In this document: in pieces, positions 52,666-60,859 of the stretch
Layout: each line of letters begins with the position of its first letter
How positions within the stretch are numbered: the stretch's first letter is position 1
Source of the DNA: Sedimentitalea sp041224545
GTDB taxonomy: Bacteria > Pseudomonadota > Alphaproteobacteria > Rhodobacterales > Rhodobacteraceae
Reading direction: 5' to 3'
Assembly (NCBI RefSeq): GCF_041224545.1
Contig: NZ_JBGFGP010000108.1
Location: 62,001 to 126,000, forward strand
Length of the DNA stretch: 64,000 nucleotides
Made by a program: the position numbers and the translations under genes
Notes under the pieces: generated by a model
The model's input: the letters and a program-made list of their open reading frames with translations, nothing else
What the model was told of the DNA's origin: nothing
The model's database searches: none

Positions 52666-54066
52666 ATGACCGGACTGGTCGATGCGATTGCCGCTGAAAT
52701 CGGGCGGGATCGTCTTGTTTCACCCGATGACGTTCTTGGCCGCGCCCTGGATCCCATCGGTCGTCAGGCCCCTGCGACATGGCTGATCCGGCCGCGCAGC
52801 ACGCAAGAGGTTTCGGCGGTCTTGCGCCTCTGCCATGCCGCCGGACAACGGCTGACGGTGATGGGCGGCGCAACCGGGCTCGCCGGCGGGCTGGCTCTGG
52901 CAGAGGACGAGTGGCTGCTGTCTCTCGAGGCGATGCGCGGGATCGACATCGATGCCGGCAACCGTGTCGCCACCATGGGCGCGGGCGCGATCCTTCAGGA
53001 CGTGCAGGACAGGGTCGCCGAAGCGGGGCTGAGCTTTCCCCTCGATCTGGGCTCGCGCGGGTCGGCGACGATCGGCGGTCTGATCGCCTGCAATGCGGGT
53101 GGTGAAAAGGCGCTGCGCTTTGGCATGATGCGCGAACAGGTTCTGGGACTTGAGGTCGTTCTGCCGGATGGCCGCGTGATCGACCTGATGAACAGCATGG
53201 TCAAGAACAACACCGGTTATGACCTCAAGCAGTTGTTCATCGGGGCCGAAGGAACGCTGGGCGTCGTCACCCGCGCGGTGTTGCGGCTGCGCCCGCATCT
53301 GCCAAGCCGTCAAACGGGCTTTGCCGCACTGTCACAGTTCGACGCCGTGCTGAAGCTGAAATCCGCGGTGGAAGAGGCGCTCGGCAATGATCTTACCGCC
53401 TTTGAAATCATGTGGCCGGGCTTTTTCGATGCGGTGGCGTCGGCCGCCGGCGGTGCGCTCCCCGTCGAAAGGGGCAGCGCCTACTATGTGATTTTCGAAG
53501 CTGAAGGCGGGCGCGCCATGACCGATGACATGTTCATCGAAGCGCTCGAACCCGTCGTCGAGGCCGGCCTGGTCGACGATCTGGTGCTGGCCCGCTCGAA
53601 TGCCGAACGCGACGGGATGTGGAGCCTGCGCAACAATATTGCCGCCCTCATCGCCGCCTACATGCCGCCCATAGGCTATGACGTTTCGATACCGCTCGGC
53701 AAGATGGAGCAGTTTGTCGCCGCCGTCGAGGCGGGTGTTGCGCAACGCTGGCCGGATATGCGCATGACCGCCTTCGGACATATGGGCGACAACAACCTGC
53801 ATCTCGTCGTGACGCTGGGGGCCGCCGATGCCGCCGACAAGGAAGCGCTCAATCACCTGATCTATGGCGAGGTCGGCAAGCTTGGAGGGTCGATTTCGGC
53901 AGAACACGGACTGGGCAGCGAGAAGCGGGACTATCTCGGCTACAGCCGCTCGCCCGAGGCCATCGCCCTGATGCGCGAGGTGCGGACGCTTTTTGATCCG
54001 CGGGGCATCCTGCAACAGGGGAGGCTGCTGCCCGACGCAGAGCCCCGATCCCCGCAAGACCAGTGA
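52666..54066 (+). CDS. FAD-binding 2-hydroxyacid dehydrogenase (GlcD/D2HGDH-like)
   Basis: A 466-aa flavoprotein of the FAD_binding_4 plus FAD-oxidase_C type. The PP-loop region VMGGATGLAGGLALAEDEWL (about 65-84), DLGSRGSATIGGLIACNAGG and VKNNTGYDLKQLFIGAEGTLG bind FAD. The C-terminal FGHMGDNNLHL and GSISAEHGLGSEKRDYL are the conserved metal/substrate segments. These enzymes oxidise D-lactate, glycolate or D-2-hydroxyglutarate to 2-oxo acids. GGAGGG precedes the ATG. The GMC gene follows 45 bases later. Confidence 0.9.
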   Translation: MTGLVDAIAAEIGRDRLVSPDDVLGRALDPIGRQAPATWLIRPRSTQEVSAVLRLCHAAGQRLTVMGGATGLAGGLALAEDEWLLSLEAMRGIDIDAGNRVATMGAGAILQDVQDRVAEAGLSFPLDLGSRGSATIGGLIACNAGGEKALRFGMMREQVLGLEVVLPDGRVIDLMNSMVKNNTGYDLKQLFIGAEGTLGVVTRAVLRLRPHLPSRQTGFAALSQFDAVLKLKSAVEEALGNDLTAFEIMWPGFFDAVASAAGGALPVERGSAYYVIFEAEGGRAMTDDMFIEALEPVVEAGLVDDLVLARSNAERDGMWSLRNNIAALIAAYMPPIGYDVSIPLGKMEQFVAAVEAGVAQRWPDMRMTAFGHMGDNNLHLVVTLGAADAADKEALNHLIYGEVGKLGGSISAEHGLGSEKRDYLGYSRSPEAIALMREVRTLFDPRGILQQGRLLPDAEPRSPQDQ

Positions 54067-54111
54067 AATCATCGGGCGGCGACGGGAGACGCCGCATCAG
54101 GGAGGACGACC

Positions 54112-55716
54112 ATGACTGAAGTTTACGACTATATCGTCGTTGGCAGCGGACCCGGCGGCGCGCCGGTGGCCAACCGGCTGAGCGCCGACGGCAAGACCAC
54201 GGTTGCCGTGATCGAGACCGGCGGCGCGAACACCGGGGCGACGATCGACGTTCCGATGCTGCTGATCGCGAATGTGCCGAAAAAGAACAAGCACAACTAC
54301 GCGTACGAAACCGTACCGCAAAAGGGTCTGAAGGGGCGTGTCGGCTATCAGCCGCGCGGGCGCGGGCTTGGCGGATCGACCGCGATCAACGCGCTGGTCT
54401 ACATGCGCGGGCATCGCGGTGATTATGACGAATGGCGTGACCTGGGATGCCCGGGCTGGGGATATGACGATGTTCTTCCCTATTTCAAGAAGTCCGAGAA
54501 CAACACCGCCGTCACCGATGAGTTTCACGGTCAGGGTGGCGAGTTGAATGTCGAACGCATCCGCACCGACAACCCGTGGCATGGCAAGCTGAGCCAGATG
54601 CTCGATGAGGCGCAACTCAAGGCCAACCCGGATCCGAACGGGGCGCATCAGGAAGGCTATTCCATCGCGCAGGTGATGCAGAAGGAAGGCCGGCGCTGTT
54701 CATCCGCCCATGCCTTTATCGTGCCGGTGATGGACAAGCGCCCGAACCTGAACGTGCTGCTGGAAACCCAGGCCGTCCGGGTGGTGTTTGAAGGCAGGAA
54801 GGCCGTCGGCCTCGAAGTCGAACACAAGGGCGCAAAACGGGTGATCCGCGTGAACCGCGAGATCATCCTGTCGGCGGGCGCCTTTGGTACGCCGCAGATC
54901 CTGATGATGTCCGGCATCGGCCGGGCCTCGGACCTGAAACAGCATGGCATCGAAACGGTGCATGACCTGCCGATGGTCGGATATGACCTTCAGGACCATA
55001 TGGATTTCATTCTGGCCTATCATATCAAGGACCGCGTGAACCTGATGGGCATGTCGCCCCAGGGTCTCTGGAGCCTGTACAGGAACTGGCGCCGCTATCA
55101 GAAAGAGCGGCGGGGAATGTTCACATCCAACTTTGCCGAGGTGAACGGCTTCATGCGCCTGTCGCCCGACAGCCCCCGCCCCGAGATCCAGTATGAATTC
55201 GTTGTCGGTCTTGCCATCGACCATGCCCGCAAGCTGGAACCCCGCCACGGCATGTCCTGTCACATCCTCGATCTGCGTCCGAGTTCGCGCGGGACGGTCA
55301 AGCTCAAGTCGAACGATCACAAGGACTCGCTGCTGATCGACCCGAACTTTCTGGATACCGAAGATGACGTGCAGCGGATGGTCGAGGGGAGCAAGCGGGT
55401 TCATAACATCATCATCAACTCGCGCCAGATGGCCCCGGTCATCGAAGAGGATCTGTTCACCTCGCAATGCAAGACGGATGCCGACTGGGAAGAGGTCATT
55501 CGTTCGCGTGCGGACACCAATTATCACCCGGTCGGCACCTGCCGTATGGGCACGGATGAAGATGCCGTGGTCGATGCCCGCTCGCTCAAGGTCAACGGGG
55601 TCGAAGGGCTGCGCATCTCGGACGCTTCGGTGATGCCGCGCCTGACCGGCGGCAACACCACGGCACCGACCCTGATGATCGGCGAGAAATGCGCGGATTT
55701 CATCATGGCCGGATGA
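54112..55716 (+). CDS. GMC family oxidoreductase (alcohol/choline dehydrogenase-like)
   Basis: A 534-aa FAD enzyme. The Rossmann motif YIVVGSGPGGAPVANRLS is at about 6-23, GMC signature 1 is PRGRGLGGSTAINALVYMRG (about 82-101), and signature 2 is GAFGTPQILMMSGIG. The active-site His is in NYHPVGTCRMG and the second residue Asn in GGNTTAPTLMIGEK. It oxidises a primary or secondary alcohol with FAD. GGGAGGA precedes the start. It lies between the 2-hydroxyacid dehydrogenase and the ferredoxin oxidoreductase. Confidence 0.92.
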   Translation: MTEVYDYIVVGSGPGGAPVANRLSADGKTTVAVIETGGANTGATIDVPMLLIANVPKKNKHNYAYETVPQKGLKGRVGYQPRGRGLGGSTAINALVYMRGHRGDYDEWRDLGCPGWGYDDVLPYFKKSENNTAVTDEFHGQGGELNVERIRTDNPWHGKLSQMLDEAQLKANPDPNGAHQEGYSIAQVMQKEGRRCSSAHAFIVPVMDKRPNLNVLLETQAVRVVFEGRKAVGLEVEHKGAKRVIRVNREIILSAGAFGTPQILMMSGIGRASDLKQHGIETVHDLPMVGYDLQDHMDFILAYHIKDRVNLMGMSPQGLWSLYRNWRRYQKERRGMFTSNFAEVNGFMRLSPDSPRPEIQYEFVVGLAIDHARKLEPRHGMSCHILDLRPSSRGTVKLKSNDHKDSLLIDPNFLDTEDDVQRMVEGSKRVHNIIINSRQMAPVIEEDLFTSQCKTDADWEEVIRSRADTNYHPVGTCRMGTDEDAVVDARSLKVNGVEGLRISDASVMPRLTGGNTTAPTLMIGEKCADFIMAG

Positions 55717-55780
55717 CGACCCCACCGGGACGGTTGCCCTGACACCGTCCCGCGTCGAGCTGTTAGAAAAGGAAGGCAAA

Positions 55781-58700
55781 ATGACCCACCATTCACCGCC
55801 GAAACGACTTGAAATGACGCTTGAGGACCGGTTGAGCCAGGACGAAGGCTGGGTCTACATGACCGGCATGCAGGCTCTGGTCCGGTTGCCGATCCAGCAA
55901 CGCAAGCGGGACGCAGCGGCGGGGCTGAACACCGGTGGCTATATTTCCGGCTACCGCGGCAGCCCGGTGGGCACCTACGACATGAACCTCTGGCAGGCAG
56001 AGGCCACGCTGAAAGAGCACAATATCTATTTTCAGCCCGGTCTGAACGAAGACCTTGCCGCGACCGCCGCCTGGGGATCGCAACAGGTCGGGCTGTTTCC
56101 GGGGGCGCGGGTCGATGGCGTGTTCTCGATCTGGTACGGCAAGGCGCCGGGACTTGACCGCTCGATGGATCCGATCCGCCACGCAAACCTCGCCGGGACC
56201 AACCCCAAGGGGGGGTCGCTGCTGCTGGTGGGCGACGATCACGGCGCGAAATCCTCGACTCTGGCGTGTTATTCCGACCTGAATTTCGCATCGCTCGGAA
56301 TGCCGCTGCTGGCCCCTGCGAATGCGCAGGATGTGCTCGACATGGGTTTGCACGGCATCGCCATGAGTCGCTACAGCTCAACGCTTGTCGGCATGAAACT
56401 CGTGACCGATGTGGTCGAGGGCGGCGGCTCGGTCCATGTCGGCCCGGACAGCCCGGCCATCACCGTACCGGACGACGACGGTCCGGACACGACAATCAAA
56501 CCCTTCATGCCGATCCTCGAACAGGAGCGCTTGTTGTGGGATATCAAACTGAAGAAAGTGCTGACCTATGCCCGCGCCAACGGTCTCAACCAGCAGGACG
56601 GCGCGACCGACGCGCGCATCGGTATCGTCGCGGCGGGCAAGGCTTGGCAGGATCTGACCCAGGCGCTGGCGGGGCTGGGATATCAGGATGGCAAACTTGG
56701 CAGTATGCCCGTCCGGCGTCTCAAGGTCGGCATGGTCTGGCCACTTGACGCCGACGCCATCCGCACATTCGCACAGGGGCTGGACGCGATTGTCGTGGTC
56801 GAGGAAAAGCGCGCTCTGCTCGAAGATCAGATCCGCAGCATCCTGTATGGATCGGACACGGCGCCGCGCATCGTCGGCAAGACCTTTCACGGGCAGGCCT
56901 ATGCGCCCGAGGCCGAAGACTGCGCCTTTCCGAACTTTGGCGAGATCGACCCGAACATGGTCACCGGCGTGCTGGTGCGCGTCGCCAACGAGATCGACCC
57001 CGCCTGCGGCGTGCGGTTGTCGAACCGGCCCGAGACACCGCTCAAGCCCGGGCGCGGCGCAATCCGCCCGCCCTCGTTCTGCGCCGGGTGCCCGCATGGC
57101 CGATCGACCCAGGTCATCGAGGGGTCCCGTGCGCTGGCCGGGATCGGCTGTCACACGATGGCGATGCTGCGCGATCCGATGAAGACGAACTCGGTCAGCC
57201 ACATGGGCGGCGAAGGGGTCCTGTGGCTGGGCCAGTTTCCGTTTACCGACGAAAAGCACGTGTTTGCCAATATGGGGGACGGAACCTATTTCCATTCCGG
57301 CCTGATGGCAATCCGGGCCGCGATCGCGGCCAAGGCGACGATGACCTACAAGCTGTTGCACAATGGCTTTGTGTCAATGACCGGCGGGCAGCCGCATGAT
57401 GGCGAGATCAGCCCGACCCAGATGATCGAGCAATTGCGCGCCGAAGGGGTGGAACGGATCGCGCTGGTTTCCGATGAACCCGAGAAATACGAGGGCAAGG
57501 CCCTTGGCACCGGCGTTACCCTGCATCCGCGCACCGAGATGGAGATGGTGCAGAAAGGGATGACATCACATAGCGGCGTCAGCGTCATCATATACGATCA
57601 GCCCTGCGCCACCGAGCGCCGCCGGTTGCGCAAACGCGGCAAATGGGTCGATCCCGACAAGCGCGTCTATATCAACCCCGAGGTCTGCGAAGGCTGCGGT
57701 GATTGCTCGACCGTCTCGGCCTGCATGGCCATCGAACCGCTGGAAACCGAACTGGGCCGCAAACGGAAGATCAATCAATCGTCCTGCAACAAGGATTTTT
57801 CCTGTGTCGAAGGTTTCTGCCCCTCGTTCGTGACGGTCACCGGTGCAACGCCCCGCAAGGCCGCAACAGCCGAGGTGGCCATCGATGCCAGCCATCTGCC
57901 GGAACCGCCAAAACGTCAGATCGACGGCTCATGGTCCATCCTGGTGTCCGGGATTGGCGGTGCGGGTGTCGTGACCGTCGGCCAGACGCTGGCCGTGGCC
58001 GCCCATGCCGACGGCTATTTCTCGTCCAATCTCGACATCACGGGGCTGGCGCAGAAATACGGCGCGGTCCACAGCCATATCAAGATCGCGCTCAGCCCCG
58101 ACGACATGCGGGCCACGCGGATTGCCAGCGGCGAGGCGGACGCGCTGATCGGATGCGACCTGGTGGTGGCGGCGGGGGATGAAGCCCTGTCAAAACTGAC
58201 GCCGGGCAAATCCGTGGCGGTGACCGATACGACCGTGGTACCAACCGCCGAATTTTCAGCCAATCCCGACTGGCGGCTGAACGGAGACGAGCAGGCCGAA
58301 CGCCTGACCCGCGTTCTGGGCGACGCCGCCGTCGCCTTTGATGCGCAGGGCCTGGCGGAAAAGGTGATGGGCGACCGTGTCTTTGCCAACATGGTGCTGA
58401 TGGGGGCCGCCTGGCAACAGGGCGGGATACCGCTGTCGCAGGAAGCGATCCAGCGCGCAATCGAACTCAACGGGGTGGCCGTGACCAGAAACCGGCAGGC
58501 CTTTGACCTTGGCCGCATCGCCATCGCCGATCCGCAGGCCGCGCGCACGCTGGCCGGAGATAACGCGCCGGTCGAACTGGATGCCCACCGTGCCCGGACG
58601 ACCGATGAGGTGATCGCGCATCGCGCCGGGCTGCTGACCGCCTACAAGGATGCCGCCTTTGCCGCCTCCTACAAGGACCGGATCGCGCAATTGCAGGCCA

Positions 58701-59236
58701 GGGGTCTGCCGGAGGACGCCGTGACGGCCGCCGCGCGCGGGCTCTACAAATTGATGGCGGTAAAGGATGAATGGGAGGTCGCGCGCCTCTACGGCAAGCC
58801 GAGTTTCCGCCAGGGGCTGGAAGATACATTCCAGGGCGACATGGACCTGACCTTCTATTTCGGCGCCTGGCCCTATGGCGGCCGGGACGAAAAGACCGGC
58901 AAGATGACCAAGGGTGCTGTCAAGGGCAGGACGGCTCTGCGCTTCTTCGGCGTGATGAATCGCCTGCGCTTCCTGCGCGGCACCCTGTTCGATCCCTTCC
59001 GCAACAATGACGAGGCAAAGCTCGCCCGCGCGCTTCTGGCCGACTATCAGGCAGATATCGATTTCGCACTGGCCAACTGGTCGGAGACGCATGCGGACGC
59101 GATCACCAGGCTGCTGGACCTGCCCGAGCACATTCGCGGATATGGCCATGTCCGCGCCCGCCATGCCGCGAAGGTGCAAAAACAGCGCGCGGCACTGCGG
59201 TCCGACATTCAGACCAGAAAGGAAAACGCCGCCTGA
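55781..59236 (+). CDS. Indolepyruvate-type 2-oxoacid:ferredoxin oxidoreductase, single chain
   Basis: An 1151-aa fused alpha-beta-gamma enzyme. The N-terminal pyrimidine-binding/core region begins LEDRLSQDEGWVYMTGMQAL. CAGCPHGRSTQVIEGSRAL and HMGGEGVLWLGQFPF...FANMGDGTYFHSG form the TPP/Mg site. CEGCGDCSTVSACMAIEP and the later SCNKDFSCVEGFCPSF hold Fe-S cysteines, and the gamma domain begins ILVSGIGGAGVVTVGQTL near 720. It converts an (aryl) 2-oxo acid plus CoA to acyl-CoA, CO2 and reduced ferredoxin. Its length is normal for the aerobic proteobacterial single-chain form. It is the last gene of the plus-strand block. Confidence 0.94.
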   Translation: MTHHSPPKRLEMTLEDRLSQDEGWVYMTGMQALVRLPIQQRKRDAAAGLNTGGYISGYRGSPVGTYDMNLWQAEATLKEHNIYFQPGLNEDLAATAAWGSQQVGLFPGARVDGVFSIWYGKAPGLDRSMDPIRHANLAGTNPKGGSLLLVGDDHGAKSSTLACYSDLNFASLGMPLLAPANAQDVLDMGLHGIAMSRYSSTLVGMKLVTDVVEGGGSVHVGPDSPAITVPDDDGPDTTIKPFMPILEQERLLWDIKLKKVLTYARANGLNQQDGATDARIGIVAAGKAWQDLTQALAGLGYQDGKLGSMPVRRLKVGMVWPLDADAIRTFAQGLDAIVVVEEKRALLEDQIRSILYGSDTAPRIVGKTFHGQAYAPEAEDCAFPNFGEIDPNMVTGVLVRVANEIDPACGVRLSNRPETPLKPGRGAIRPPSFCAGCPHGRSTQVIEGSRALAGIGCHTMAMLRDPMKTNSVSHMGGEGVLWLGQFPFTDEKHVFANMGDGTYFHSGLMAIRAAIAAKATMTYKLLHNGFVSMTGGQPHDGEISPTQMIEQLRAEGVERIALVSDEPEKYEGKALGTGVTLHPRTEMEMVQKGMTSHSGVSVIIYDQPCATERRRLRKRGKWVDPDKRVYINPEVCEGCGDCSTVSACMAIEPLETELGRKRKINQSSCNKDFSCVEGFCPSFVTVTGATPRKAATAEVAIDASHLPEPPKRQIDGSWSILVSGIGGAGVVTVGQTLAVAAHADGYFSSNLDITGLAQKYGAVHSHIKIALSPDDMRATRIASGEADALIGCDLVVAAGDEALSKLTPGKSVAVTDTTVVPTAEFSANPDWRLNGDEQAERLTRVLGDAAVAFDAQGLAEKVMGDRVFANMVLMGAAWQQGGIPLSQEAIQRAIELNGVAVTRNRQAFDLGRIAIADPQAARTLAGDNAPVELDAHRARTTDEVIAHRAGLLTAYKDAAFAASYKDRIAQLQARGLPEDAVTAAARGLYKLMAVKDEWEVARLYGKPSFRQGLEDTFQGDMDLTFYFGAWPYGGRDEKTGKMTKGAVKGRTALRFFGVMNRLRFLRGTLFDPFRNNDEAKLARALLADYQADIDFALANWSETHADAITRLLDLPEHIRGYGHVRARHAAKVQKQRAALRSDIQTRKENAA

Positions 59237-59345
59237 ACCGCCTTGGTTTCCACGATCTGGCAACCCGGACACGCTGTTCAACCGGGTTGTGCGGTCTCAT
59301 GGACCGGCCGAGGGGACCGCGCGAATTCAGGCGGCGTCAGGTGTC

Positions 59346-60161
59346 TCAGGCCGGCGGCGAAACGCTTTCACCGGCCATGTAGCATACCGCCTCTGCGACA
59401 TTCGGGACGATCGGGGCGGCACGATCCTGCGGCAGCAAGGTCGTGATTTCGCTGATGCCCAGATCGGTCAGCTGGAAAGGCGTGCCATGCCCGAACTCCA
59501 GGTGGCCACGACCGATGATTCCAACAACAAGGGGCGCCTCTGGCTGCCGGGCGACGTCCGCAATCCGGCAGGCAAAAGCCCTGTCCCATGTCTGCTGCGC
59601 CCGCACGAACCGGTCAAAGGCAGGATCCTCGGCGGATTGGGCCGCCCTGCCCGGACGCAGGCCACCGGTAATGTCGAACAGATATCGCCGATAGGCAGGG
59701 GTCGCTGGCCGCGCCGGTGTCAGCCCCTCGCGCAAGCGTTCCGGTATCGCATCCCAGCCGTCCTTGCCGACCTCGCTCACCAGATCCCTGCGGCAATTCA
59801 GCCCGATCATCGGGATCGCGTGATCCCGGCAGAACCGGAAAAGCGGCATGTAGAGTTCCGGGTCAAAGCGCCACACCTCGTTCCATTCGCTGCGTTGAAG
59901 AAACTCGGACTCGGACAGATCTCCCCGGCTCCACTCCATCAGGACCGGCGTCAGACGGGCGGGGAACATTTCAAAGCCCATGACCATGTCCGCCCGATGC
60001 GCGAGCAACCCCGCCGCGACATGCATCTGCCAGCGATGATTGTCCGCGCGGTCATGCTGCTCTCCCAGCAGTACGACCCGCGAATGGCTGGCTTGCCTGA
60101 TCACCTCGGCATGGGACACAACAGCCCCATCTGCGGGCGAGACCCATGTTCCGGCCTTCAT
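59346..60161 (-). CDS. ChaN family (Tiki/haem-binding) protein, no signal peptide
   Basis: A 271-aa protein of the ChaN/EreA-like fold. The conserved GEQHDRADNHRWQ (about 33-45) and the later GRGHLEFGHGTPFQL with His match the family. Campylobacter ChaN is an outer-membrane lipoprotein that binds cofacial haem; here no lipobox or signal peptide is visible, so a cytoplasmic location is expected. It is the last gene of the haem-type operon; its start overlaps the preceding stop (ATGA, 60158-60161). Confidence 0.83.
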   Translation of the reverse strand: MKAGTWVSPADGAVVSHAEVIRQASHSRVVLLGEQHDRADNHRWQMHVAAGLLAHRADMVMGFEMFPARLTPVLMEWSRGDLSESEFLQRSEWNEVWRFDPELYMPLFRFCRDHAIPMIGLNCRRDLVSEVGKDGWDAIPERLREGLTPARPATPAYRRYLFDITGGLRPGRAAQSAEDPAFDRFVRAQQTWDRAFACRIADVARQPEAPLVVGIIGRGHLEFGHGTPFQLTDLGISEITTLLPQDRAAPIVPNVAEAVCYMAGESVSPPA

Positions 60162-60859
60162 CGTGAAACTCCGACGCGGCGGATCGCGAGGCCGGTGCGC
60201 CTGCCCTTTTCGTCAAGGGCAAAGGTTTCGCCGTCCTCCTCCTGCCAGTCGGATACGGAGCCGGCTTTCAGATGAAGATGGAAATCGGACGTCATGATAT
60301 TGCTGAATCCCATTGACGGTTTGACCGCTTCGACGCGCCCTTGCCATGCCTGACTGAACCCGGACCTGCGCGCGGTGATCTCGACCTCCGCACCCTGCAA
60401 CCCGTTCAGGAAAATATGGCCCGGATCCGTCTCCGGCTCTGACTGTTCCGACATATCCGACGGCCGGAGCGATCCGCGCGGCGATGCCGTGCTGCGACCG
60501 GCACCGCCAACTGCGCTCACAAACGGATCCGGACCGTCCATGCCTACGACAGCCACGACAGGCGCATCGCCGTCTGCGATAAATTCGATGCGCGGATATA
60601 CCCTGCCCTGCATTTCCGAACCCGTATCAAACACCACGCCTGACAAGGCGGCCGGTTCGATCTTCGCATCGTGACAGTCTCCGCCCAGCGTCACTTTACC
60701 ATCGTGCACCGCAGCGGTTTCGACCAGCCCGATCCGTTCGTGCGTGACCCCGTTTTCCCGAAAGATCACCATCAGCCTGCCCATCCCGGGCAGCCTCAGG
60801 AGAAGTTCTTCCGGCGTCACACCATTCAGATGCCAGCGTCCGCTTTCTGTCTGCGTCAT
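60158..60859 (-). CDS. Compact HmuS/HemS-like haem-handling protein
   Basis: A 233-aa protein. The N-terminal part (LPGMGRLMVIFRENGVTHERIG, about 23-44) resembles the LP.LG.v...RN..vhE..G start of HemS/HmuS repeats. The C-terminal part (VEITARRSGFSQAWQGRVEA, then the MGFSNIMTSDFHLHLK stretch) resembles the IQIHSGPV..I...GPW.NVLD..FNLHL segment of the second repeat. Full-length HemS is about 340 aa, so both halves are shortened and joined by a Ser/Pro-rich linker. The start at 60859 is fixed by ATGA overlap with the ABC gene. A role in cytoplasmic haem binding or transfer is inferred from similarity and context. Confidence 0.6.
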   Translation of the reverse strand: MTQTESGRWHLNGVTPEELLLRLPGMGRLMVIFRENGVTHERIGLVETAAVHDGKVTLGGDCHDAKIEPAALSGVVFDTGSEMQGRVYPRIEFIADGDAPVVAVVGMDGPDPFVSAVGGAGRSTASPRGSLRPSDMSEQSEPETDPGHIFLNGLQGAEVEITARRSGFSQAWQGRVEAVKPSMGFSNIMTSDFHLHLKAGSVSDWQEEDGETFALDEKGRRTGLAIRRVGVSR

